Source: Bufo bufo (taxonomy: Eukaryota; Chordata; Amphibia; Anura; Bufonidae). Taken from it: a stretch of 64,000 nucleotides of DNA. The notes under the pieces were generated by a model. The model made no database searches. It was not told the origin of the DNA and saw nothing but the letters and a program-made list of their open reading frames with translations. The stretch lies in contig NC_053395.1 of the NCBI RefSeq assembly GCF_905171765.1, positions 188,297,577 to 188,361,576 of the forward strand, written 5' to 3'. Of this stretch, positions 55,331 to 64,000 are shown in pieces (the first letter of the stretch is position 1; each line of letters starts with the position of its first letter). The translations under genes were made by a program, and so were the position numbers.

Positions 55331-56385
55331 GCTAACTTGTTTATTTCATAATGAATTTCACTTTAAGGTGTATTCCCATCTGGGAAATTTATGGCATAGG
55401 ATGTGGCCCCCGAAGTGCCCAGACAGCAAGTCACGCATGCACGGCCACCCTTCATTCACCGCTATGCAACTTCAGAAAATAGCTGAGCGGCGGTTTGGAC
55501 ATTTTCAGGAGTCCCATAATGGTGAATGCAGAGGTGGCCGCGCTTGTGCTGCTTGTTCTCCATTTGCTGCTATGGGACTTCCGAAAACAGCCGAGCGTGC
55601 TCGCTATTTTTTGAAACTCCCATAGCAATGAAAGGAGAGGACTCCCTGCATGCAAAATATGCTCTCCGTTTAATTCAGACCCCTGTTCTGAAAATATGAG
55701 TGGGTCCCAGAGGTGGGACCCCCACCTATAGGACATTTATGGCACATCCTATCAATATATACCGTATATGTCCCAGATGGGAATACCGCTTTAACCTCCT
55801 CTCTGAGAAAATCATGCATACACCACTGAAAGAAAAGAACGCAAAATAAAGACACAGAAGAAAGACACAGAACATGTTAATTGGTGTTTAAATGGCCAAA
55901 TTGTTTATTTAAAATATAAAAAAATGGCAAACCCCCGACTCACGGAGAGTCACCCTCCAGCACTCAGAAGAGGAAAACCCCCTGTGGAGGAAACCTCTAG
56001 GGAACCATGGCTGGAGGGCTGCCCTTCCCTTGGGCTTAGAGGGTAATGCCACTATGTGGCTGCCACATAAATAGTAGGGGGGGTGCAGCAGCCGGGCTGA
56101 TCTGGTTGGCTAGGTGGATGTCCCATTTCTCCCACTGGGCGATGGACTTCCTGATAGAACCTCCAAATTCCGTCAAGGTGTGGTGGGCGGGGGTGGTCAA
56201 GCTCAAGGTCTTCAGGCCATCAAGTACGGCACCAAATATGGCCGCTCGCCTGCTTTTTGCAAGGGATTTTCCCTTATGACACAAGTGCTTGTGATGTCAC
56301 GGGTGTCCATGACTAATGTTGGAGGCAATGTCCTGAAGGTTAACCCTTTAGTGAATGTTTCTAACTGCAGAGGCCTTTAACCCCT
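55331..56385 (+). repeat. Left arm of a ~1.05-kb inverted duplication
   Basis: Reads as the reverse complement of 58940-59996 along its whole length, roughly 85-90% by eye. Anchors: AACTTGTTTATTTCATAATG (55334), TGGCCAAATTGTTTATTTAA (55893), AATGCCACTATGTGGCTGCC (56045) and AAGGTTAACCCTTTAG (56337). It includes the TTAA MITE at 55367-55790. Confidence 0.88.
55367..55790. mobile_element. TTAA-flanked MITE in the left arm
   Basis: TTAA at 55363-55366 and 55791-55794; ends GGTGTATTCCCATCTGGGA and TCCCAGATGGGAATACCGC. Same family as 7810-8195. Confidence 0.88.
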
Positions 56386-57402
56386 TCCTGACCGCACTTT
56401 GTCAATATACTCCAGTTTGGATAACCGCCGTTTATTTATGGTCCCCCGACGATCGCAGGGTTTCTGCTTCAGGGAAGCAGGTTTGTTTTGGTACTGACAG
56501 CCATTGGTCCAGGTGCCGACACCGAGTAGCACTCAGGCGGCGCCTCAAAAGATGGACTTCCAAACCCTGCCCCGTGCCTGCTAAGCCACGCCCCCTCCCA
56601 CTCCGCAGCCAATGGGGATTTAAAAAATTAAAGTAAAATCAGCTGCAGGGGTGGGAGGGAGGGTGACTTTCTCCTTGCAGCTCACGCTCAGACAGCACAG
56701 TGCTGCTGTCTGAGCGTGAGCTGTTCAAAAGGACATCCCTGTGTCCGTCTAGGCCCTGTTACGGACGGAGGACAGGGAGTCTGACTGTCCGGCCTAAAAC
56801 CTCTGGCCACCCTATACCCGGATAAATGGCTCTTACATAACCACTAATAACATGGTCTGTTCAGTCTTATATGTGACCCTTGACCCTATCCTGGGACCGC
56901 ACTTGAGGACGGCGCAGCCATGAAACAGACACTTGCATCTTGACTTTACTCAAGCAGGAGACGCAGGGTTTAGCAGTTACATTGTTATTATAAGCTTGGT
57001 GGTTGCTATGGGCAACTGAACATCAGGTAAACAGCTTGATGGTGTCAGTCTTTCACTGAGGCACACGGCCCTATAGTTACAAATCTCCCCTGAGGGCACT
57101 TGGTTGCAGTTTCTGACAACTCACGCTAACAAGATGTGGCGGAGCACATGGATCAGGGCTCTCTTTGTCAGGCCCACACAATGGAGTCCATTAGACACTC
57201 TCTTCCCTCCTTCCAACTGTCATCTTCCCCCCAACTGCCTCTTGCTGTCTTCTCTCCTGGACTGAGCCTAGACATCTGATCGTCAGCAACATCCCTGATT
57301 GGTGCTGGTCTCCTTTATACATCAGACATAAGAAGACAGGTAAAGAGGACAGACATCACACATGACTTACCACTCCGTTACAAGCTGCAGTATGATGGCA
57401 AC
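56386..57402. other. Spacer between inverted arms, non-coding
   Basis: Begins CCCCTTCCTGACCGCAC, resembling a TTAA-type element end. A perfect hairpin CTCACGCTCAGACAGCA/TGCTGTCTGAGCGTGAG lies at 56681-56722. No gene. Confidence 0.5.
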
Positions 57403-57406
57403 TTAA

Positions 57407-58604
57407 AGGGAACCTGTCACCAGTTTTATGGTGTCCTAACTAAGGGCAACATAAATAAGTGATTGATTCTCTTAGCACAATGCTGGGTCACTTTCTTTAA
57501 TTGACCCAGTCAATCTGCCAACATCTTTTATTGAAAAGCTCCAGCTGATAATGATGAGTCATGAATATTCATGAGCTCCTGACTCTCCCCGCCCACCTGC
57601 TGCTGAATGACAGTTTGTTTCCATATGAACCAGCAGCAGGTGGGCAGGGGAGTGGCTATAGCTCTGAATTAAAGGGCTTCTGTCACCCCACTAAAGTAAT
57701 TATTATTTTTTTTGGGCTAGTTAAATTCCTTATACTGCGATATATGAAAATATAATGGTCTTACTTACTTTCCTTCAGCAGTTTCTTATAAAAACAAACT
57801 TTTATAATATGTAAATTAGGTCTCTACCAGCAAGTAGGGCGGCTACTTGCTGGTAGCCGCCGCAAAAAACCGCCCCCTCGTCGTGTTGATTGACAGGGCC
57901 AGCCGCGATCTCCTCCTCCGGCCGGCCCTGTCAGCATTTCAAAAATCGCGCGCCTGTGTTCATTCGGCGCAGGCGCTCTGAGATGAGGAGGCTCGCCTCC
58001 TCAGCACTCCCTCAGTGCGCCTGCGCCGATGACGTCTTCTCTTTCGGTGATGTCATCGGCGCAGGCGCACTGAGGGAGTTCTGAGGAGGCGAGCCTCCTC
58101 ATCTCAGAGCGCCTGCGCCGAATGAACACAGGCGCGCAATTTTTGAAATGCTGACAGGGCCGGCCGGAGGAGGAGATCGCGGCTGGCCCTGTCAATCAAC
58201 ACGACGAGGGGGCGGTTTTTTGCGGCGGCTACCAGCAAGTAGACGCCCTACTTGCTGGTAGAGACCTAATTTACATATTATAAAAGTTCGTTTTTATAAG
58301 AAACTGCTGAAGAAAAGTAAGTAAGACCATTATATTTTCATATATCGCAGTATAAGGAATTTAGCTAGCCCAAAAAAAAAATATGACTTTAGTGGGGTGA
58401 CAGAAGCCCTTTAAATATACGCTAGACTCAATGACATCACGCTGGACTCAAATCAGCTCATTAACATGCGGCATCTTTGTGTGTATATTATGAGGTAACC
58501 ATCTGTCACACCAGTAAGTGAATACATCTAAGGCACTTTTTATCAGTTAATGATTGTATATAATTAGTTAGATTATAATCAAATATCCACATGACAGGTT
58601 CCCT
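57407..58604. mobile_element. TTAA-type element hosting a palindromic insertion
   Basis: TTAA at 57403-57406 and 58605-58608; ends AGGGAACCTGTCACCAG and CATGACAGGTTCCCT. The palindromic element 57673-58410 is inserted in it. Confidence 0.75.
57673..58410. mobile_element. Near-perfect 738-bp palindromic TTAA element
   Basis: TTAA at 57669-57672 and 58411-58414. The arms, about 369 bp each, are almost identical, from AGGGCTTCTGTCACCCCACT / AGTGGGGTGACAGAAGCCCT inward to a GC-rich centre near 58041 (GCGCCGATGACGTC / GATGTCATCGGCGC). The mirror-image 64-codon frames on both strands (57890-58084 and 58001-58195) arise from the symmetry. Confidence 0.95.
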
Positions 58605-58760
58605 TTAAAGGCCACTGAACAGTGGATGCTCCATCCACTGTTCAGTGGCCTTTAAAGGGAACCTGTCATGTGGATATTTGATTATAATCTAACTAATTAT
58701 ATATTATATATATATATTATAATCTAACTAATTATATACAATCATTAACTTTTGCTTTTG
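58520..58760. repeat. Head-to-head element ends forming a palindrome
   Basis: TTAATGATTGTATATAATTA with AAATATCCACATGACAGGTT (58547-58600) is mirrored by AACCTGTCATGTGGATATTT with AATTATATACAATCATTAA (58660-58749). The centre is CCACTGTTCAGTGG-type sequence at 58610-58650, with TTAA on both sides (58605 and 58652). The right arm has an extra TA-rich 25 bp. Confidence 0.85.
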
Positions 58761-58939
58761 CCTTTTCCAGGGTGCTGAAAACAGCTAATCGGTGGGGGGC
58801 CGGGTCCCCACTAGGGTTGTCACCTGCCTGGTAAACCACTGGCCTAGTCGGTATTACCGGTAATCTTCTGGGAAAAGTGAGGAACCATAAATACTGTATA
58901 TATGGTGATTATACAAACTGGAGTAACATTGCAGTCAGG

Positions 58940-59996
58940 AATTAAGGCCTCGGCAGTAAGGCACATTGCCAGTCACTAAAGGGTTAACCTTCAGAACACT
59001 GCCACCAACATTAGTCATAGACATCTCTGACATCACAAGCATGTGTGTCATAAGGGAAAAACCCTTGTAAAAAGCGGGCGAGCGGACATATTTTGTGCCG
59101 TACTTGATGGCCTGAGGACCTTGAGCTTGACCACACCCGCCCACCGGACCTTGAAGAAATTTGGAGGTTCTAGCAGGAAGTCCATCGCCCAACGGGAGAA
59201 AAGGGACATCTGCCAACCAGATCAGCCCGGCTGCTGCACCCCCCCTACTATTTATGTGGCAGCCACATAGTGGCATTACCCTCTAAGCCCAAGGGAAGGG
59301 CAGCCCTCCAGCCATGGTTCCCTAGAGGTTTCCTCCACAGAGGGTTTTCCTCTCCTGAGTGCTGGAGGGTGACTCTCCGTGAGTCGAGGGTTTGCCATTT
59401 TTTTATATTTTAAATAAACAATTTGGCCATTTATCCCCCAATTAACGTGTTCTGTGTCTTTCTTCTGTGTCTTTATTTTGCGTTCTTTGGTTTCAGGGGT
59501 GTATGCATGATTTTCTCAGGGAGGAGGTTAAAGGAGTATTCCCATCTGGGACATATACGGCATATATTGATAGGATGTGCCATAAATCTCCTATAGGTGG
59601 GGGTCCCACCTCTGGGACCCTCTCAGATTTCCAGAACATGGGTCCGAAGTAAACGGAGAGCACATTCCGCATGCAGGGAGTCCTCTCCATTCACTGCTAT
59701 AGGAGTTCCAAAGATAGCAAGCACACTCAGCTTTTTTTGGAAGTCCCATAGCAGTGAATGGAGAACAAGCAGCACAAGCGCGGTCACCTCTCCATTCACC
59801 ACTTTGGGACTCCTGAAAATTGTCAAACCTCCGCTCAGCTATTTTCTGAAGTTCGATAGCGGGAATAAAGGGTGGCCGTGCATGCGTGACTTGCTGTCTG
59901 TGCACTTTGGCGGCCCCATCCTATGCCATAAATTTCCCAGATGGGAATACACCTTAAAGTGAAATTCATTATAAAATGAACAAGTTAGTAGCATCC
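58940..59996 (-). repeat. Right arm of the ~1.05-kb inverted duplication
   Basis: Mirror of 55331-56385. A further ~50-bp piece of it (TGTGGCAGCCACATAGTGGC with ATTACCCTCTAAGCCC) is duplicated again at 60002-60050. Confidence 0.88.
59532..59953. mobile_element. TTAA-flanked MITE in the right arm
   Basis: TTAA at 59528-59531 and 59954-59957; counterpart of 55367-55790 at the same position of the arm, so it was present before the duplication. Confidence 0.85.
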
Positions 59997-60050
59997 CCTT
60001 TCCCCTACTATTTGTGTGGCAGCCACATAGTGGCATTACCCTCTAAGCCC

Positions 60051-60619
60051 TCTATAAGTTTTCACCATATTCATAGTTGTGCCATAAGTGACAGCCACAG
60101 TGACCCACAAGTGCCATAACCTCCTCCAGAGCAGTCTTTAACTTTAGGGTGACAATATATGTCCTTTTTTTTTACAGACATGTCCTCTTTCTGAGACCTA
60201 AAAATACTGCCCAACTGGAATTTATAAATTACCAAAAATGTCTGGGATTCTCAAGAGGGATGGGGGTGGGAGTGGGGGTCACTATAATCTGCTACAGTGC
60301 AATAGCTGAAGGACTTGTGGTGATGTCACCATCATGTGATCAGTGCAGGCGGGGATGGAGTTCAGCAGTGGAGAAGTGGCGAGCCTGAGAAACCTTGGAA
60401 GTTGTAGTCCTTTGCTCTTATACCCCCTCGCTGAATAGTCCCCTGATACCCCACAATAACAGAATGGACATGTTGGGAGTTGTAGTCCTCTCCAGTGTTG
60501 GATTGGGGGACCACTACACAGATACATGCAAATATGCCCACAGGGGTACAGGTTAATCCCCCGGTGGGCCCTGAGCAAGATGAGCCACTAGTCCCCCACT
60601 CCTTGCACACCCACTAATC
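60051..60619. other. No gene seen
   Basis: Non-coding; GGAAGTTGTAGTCC and GGGAGTTGTAGTCC (60397, 60476) form a diverged direct pair. No supported feature. Confidence 0.4.
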
Positions 60620-60879
60620 AACTGTTCAGGAGTAGCTTCGGTGCTGGTACTACACAACTCTGTCTGTTGCATAGTGGACCGAGCTGGTTACTCCAGTGCT
60701 TCTCCCATTCACTACAAGAGGGAGCAGTGCTGCAGTTACAGCTCCATCCACTACAATATAGTCAGAGCTACCTCGAAACAGCTGATCGGTGGGAAGGCAG
60801 AGTGCTGGACCCTCACCAATCTGATATTGACAGCCTATCCTAAGGATAGGCCATCATTATCAAAATCCTGGAGAACCCC
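60620..60879. mobile_element. TTAA-type MITE, right end only
   Basis: Ends CCTGGAGAACCCC before TTAA (60880-60883), with GCCTATCCTAAGGATAGGCC just inside, the AAGGGGTT-family signature. The left terminus is not recognisable. Confidence 0.6.
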
Positions 60880-61019
60880 TTAAATTTTAGTGTTTCTATA
60901 TACCGTAATTACTAGAAAAAAAAAATAGCTATGGTACATTAAAAATAAAAAAAATCTCATTTACCCGTACTAACTTACTAATGCTAAGCGTAATACAAAG
61001 CTGTAAATAATATAACAAA

Positions 61020-61335
61020 GTTATATGCATTCATCGCTATGGGAGTTCCAAAAATAGCTGAGTGAGCGCACTCAGCTATTTTTGGAAGTTCCATAGCAGT
61101 AAATGGAGAGCACGCGGAGCAAGCGTGCCCACCTCCCCCCATTGACTATTATGGGACTGTGTTGGGCTATTTTGGAAACTCCCATAGCGTTGAAAAGAGG
61201 GTGGCTGCACATGCAAAGCCGCTCTCTGTTCACTTCGGGGCTCCTGTTCTGAAGATAGGACCCTGCAACTATCTGACATTGATGGCATATCCTAGGGATA
61301 TGCTATCAGTGTCCTGGATGGGCCAACCCTTTTAA
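61020..61335. mobile_element. MITE related to 7810-8195
   Basis: GAGTTCCAAAAATAGCTGAG and CTCAGCTATTTTTGGAAGTT form a hairpin at 61043-61093. The right end GATGGCATATCCTAGGGATA..GGATGGGCCAACCC resembles the family's outer end. The left boundary is uncertain. Confidence 0.55.
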
Positions 61336-61680
61336 AGTCACAAATAAAACACTTCAAATCATGTCAATAGTCCAAAAAATAAGAAAAAGACAACGTGACT
61401 CAGAAATGGATGAAAGCAGCACAATTGTATCGGTACAAACGTCTCATGACATTAGTTTTGTGTCGAGCATTGCATGACATAAGTTGGAATCTGTTCCCAG
61501 CCAAAAAAGTAAGAGGGCTTTTCCTTCACCAAGGATTCTATCCCATAAGCCTCTTTTCCTTGTTAATGTCTATCAGGGTGGGTTCATAGTGATTTTGGTG
61601 GCATTTCTCTGCACATGTGCGTTTTTAGTGACATCTTTTGCACCTGTGTTTTTTGTTGCTATAAATTTCCAGCTCCAGAT
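61336..61680. other. No gene seen
   Basis: No supported feature. Confidence 0.35.
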
Positions 61681-61683
61681 ATA

Positions 61684-62452
61684 AGGGCTCTTTCACACTT
61701 GCGTTCTTTTCTTCCGGCATAGAGTTCCGTCGTCGGGGCACTATGCCGGAAGAATCCTGATCAGTTTTATCCTAATGCATTCTGAATGGAGAGAAATCCG
61801 TTCAGGATGCATCAGGATGTCTTCAGTTCCGGACCGGAACGTTTTTTGGTCGGAGAAAATACCGCAGCATGCTGCGCTTTTTGCTCCGGCCAAAAATCCT
61901 GAACACTTGCCGCAAGGCCGGATCCGGAATTAATGCCCATTGAAAGGCATTGATCCGGATCCGGCCTTAAGCTAAACGTTGTTTCGGCGCATTACCGGAT
62001 CCGACGTTTAGCTTTTTCTGAATGGTTACCATGGCTGCCAAGACGCTAAAGTCCTGGCAGCCATGGTAAAGTGTAGTGGGGAGCGGGGGAGCAGTGTACT
62101 TACCGTCCGTGCGGCTCCCCGGGCACTACAGAGTGACGTCAGGGCGCCCCACGCGCATAGATGACGTGTCGCATGGATCACGTCATCCATGCGCATGGGG
62201 CGCTCTGACGTCATTCTGGAGCGCCCAGGGAGCCGCACGGACTGTAAGTATACTGCTCCCCCGCTCCCCACTACTACTATGGCAGCCAGGACTTTAATAG
62301 CGTCCTGGGTGCCATAGTAACACTGAACGCATTTTGAAGACGGATCCGTCTTCAAATGCTTTCAGTTCACTTGCGTTTTTCCGGATCCGGCGTGTAATTC
62401 CGGCAAATGGAGTACACGCCGGATCCGGACAACGCAAGTGTGAAAGAGCCCT
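61684..62452. mobile_element. Foldback MITE with AGGGCTCTTTCACACTTGCG ends
   Basis: Left AGGGCTCTTTCACACTTGCG pairs with right CGCAAGTGTGAAAGAGCCCT, with TA on both flanks. Internal arms include GTGCGGCTCCC/GGGAGCCGCAC and GAGTGACGTCAGGGCGCCCC mirrored at 62200. Confidence 0.9.
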
Positions 62453-62474
62453 TAGCTCAAGGTCTGTGGACAAC

Positions 62475-62977
62475 GACCTTTCACCGATCCTGACATTGTG
62501 AACTAAGTATCATGACATATACAGCGGCGCCCAGGGATCCCACGGCACTTACTATTATCCCTGGGCGCCGCTCCATTCTCCCGTTATGTCCTCCGGTATG
62601 TTCGGGGACTTGGTTATAGTAGGCGGAGACTTAGGGGACTTGGTTATAGTAGGCGGAGTCTGCCCTTGTTCTGCTGGGCGTCTCCTTCTCCTAGGCTGTA
62701 GCGCTGGCCAATCGCAGCGCAGAGCTCACAGCCTGGGAGTTTTTTTTCTCCCAGGCTGTAAGCTCTGCGATGGGCCAGCGCTACAGCCTAGGAGAAGGAG
62801 ACACCCAGCAGAACAATGGCAGACTCCGCCTACTATAACCAAGTCCCCGAACATACCGGAGGACATAACGGGAGAACGGAGCGGCGCCCAGGGATAATAG
62901 TAAGTGCAGTGAGATCCCTGGGCGCCGCTGTATATGTCATGATACTTAGTTCACAATGTCAGGATCGGTGAAAGGTC
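62475..62977. mobile_element. Long palindromic MITE
   Basis: GACCTTTCACCGATCCTGAC pairs with GTCAGGATCGGTGAAAGGTC. Inward, CAGCGGCGCCCAGGGAT/ATCCCTGGGCGCCGCTG and TCTCCTTCTCCTAGGCTGTA/TACAGCCTAGGAGAAGGAGA continue the pairing to the T8 centre near 62744. An 18-bp GACTTGGTTATAGTAGGC unit is duplicated in the left arm only. Confidence 0.9.
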
Positions 62978-62985
62978 CTCTTTAA

Positions 62986-63757
62986 TTGCTGTTTTTGTCT
63001 TTGTGGCCTCTAGCAAGCTGTAGCACTTGCCATTTTCCAGGCATTTTTCACATCGCCTTCTCTATAAGAGAAAAACACCATGAAGAAAATGCTAGTGGGC
63101 AAACACTTTTTACCATAAAAATTGCCAACAAATAGCATGTGGTTATTCTGGGGGTTTTACATGGCCAAAAAAACACTGTGCAAATTTTGGTGTGTTTGTC
63201 TTGAGGCTTGTGAGAAGAACATTTTGAGGACAAATCACTGAATTGCTGATGGTTCTTGATGTGAGTCTTGTAAGACTGGCAGCTTCTGTTGAGTAAAGAG
63301 GTGATGTGAAGGTCAAGCTCTTCCCCCACACGTTCTATGGTGTATCCCTGTAATAAGAACATCTTGGCTTCGCAGGTTACAGGTGTCCTTCTGCTCAACA
63401 AAATAATCAATATCAGGTCGGTCTTCATCCCCTCACTGACATTATTTTGTGTGACATGATTTCAGCATATAAATAAGCAGCAAGTGACCCCTACAGAAGG
63501 ACGGCTGCAGGCCATAGTACTTGTGAACACTTCATTTCTGAGAATAATCACTGGCAATCACACCAGGAGATGGAGTCTAACACTCTGATGGATATTGTCC
63601 AACATTGTCAGGCAGAGAACACATGGAGCCCGCAAGGCAGTTCACAGAGGCTGAACTATACCTCCATACAGCCTACCAGGCCAGACTCCATATCTACAGA
63701 GATGTTCTTATAGATGGACTAACAGAAGGACCCGGCTTTGCACGGGTATATTTAATC
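62986..63757. other. No gene seen
   Basis: Minus-strand frame 63428-63048 (126 codons) has no recognised domain. Near the right end, ACCCGGCTTTGCACGGGTAT (63731) looks like a short piece of a dispersed retroelement tail. Confidence 0.35.
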
Positions 63758-63759
63758 TA

Positions 63760-64000
63760 CAGGGTGGGCCATTTATATGGATACACCTTAATAAAATGGG
63801 AATGGTTGGTGATATTAACTTCCTGTTTGTGGCACATTAGTATATGTGAGGGGGGAAACTTTTCAAGATGGGTGGTGACCATGGCGGCCATTTTGAAGTT
63901 GGCCATTTTTGAATCCAACTTTTGTTTTTTCAATAGGAAGATGGTCATGTGACACATCAAACTTATTGGGAATTTCACACGAAAAACAATGGTGTGCTTG
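63760..64000 (+). mobile_element. Mariner-like element, 5' end, cut by window edge
   Basis: Preceded by TA (63758-63759). Begins CAGGGTGGGCCATTTATATG with GATACACCTTAATAAAATGG, a terminus I recognise from vertebrate mariner-like elements. It contains GGCGGCCATTTTGAAGTTGG. Any transposase would lie beyond the window. Confidence 0.7.

Noticed and set aside
57890..58195. Two similar 64-codon proteins on opposite strands
   Set aside because: Mirror images produced by a palindromic transposon.
63048..63428. 126-codon minus-strand frame
   Set aside because: No recognisable domain and no repeat or splice context to support it.

Overview
The window looks like nuclear DNA of an anuran amphibian, most likely a neobatrachian frog or toad. 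The host gene present is vertebrate. Around it is a dense population of foldback DNA transposons, mostly with TTAA target sites, hAT-like elements, Tc1/mariner elements, a CR1-type LINE and a Ty3/Gypsy retrotransposon. No bacterial-style genes are present. The anuran assignment rests on recognising repeat families by eye, not on a search.

The only host gene I can support is MYO3B (class III myosin with an N-terminal kinase), read on the minus strand. Four consecutive kinase-domain exons lie at 53314-53134, 45073-44939, 20892-20788 and 17575-17476. Their splice sites and phases are consistent, and they give 173 contiguous codons from the N-terminus to the DF of DFG. Introns of about 8.1, 24.0 and 3.2 kb separate them. 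Everything left of 53.3 kb is therefore intronic (or beyond the next exon), and everything right of it is upstream sequence or the first intron.

Layout. 1-4468: a long non-autonomous transposon with two internal tandem arrays, one inverted module and a chain of hairpins, inserted at TTAA into a CR1 LINE (4473-5285). 6.6-11.75 kb: minisatellites, one of them (1.5 kb) carried inside an hAT-like element with a perfect 8-bp target duplication. 12.7-18.9 kb: stacked foldback elements. 25.1-26.7 kb: Tc1 (DD34E) with two in-frame stops. 27.2-35.1 kb: a decayed Ty3/Gypsy element carrying an hAT insertion and a TTAA MITE nested in the hAT target duplication. 37.4-38.65 kb: second, shorter copy of the left-edge transposon. 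39.3-40.8 and 49.6-51.2 kb: two copies, about 99% alike by eye, of a DD37E Tc1-like element, the first with an intact 338-codon transposase. 48.4-49.6 kb: internally deleted Tc1 element with a same-family MITE inside one terminal repeat. 51.4 kb: hammerhead-ribozyme-like motif. 55.3-60.0 kb: 1.05-kb inverted duplication around nested palindromes. 61.7-63.0 kb: two more long foldback elements. 63.76 kb to the end: the start of another mariner-like element.

Most reading frames here are translations of repeats and are not genes. Best candidates for further work are the hammerhead motif, the intact DD37E transposase, the modular hairpin-rich transposon and the minisatellite-bearing hAT element.
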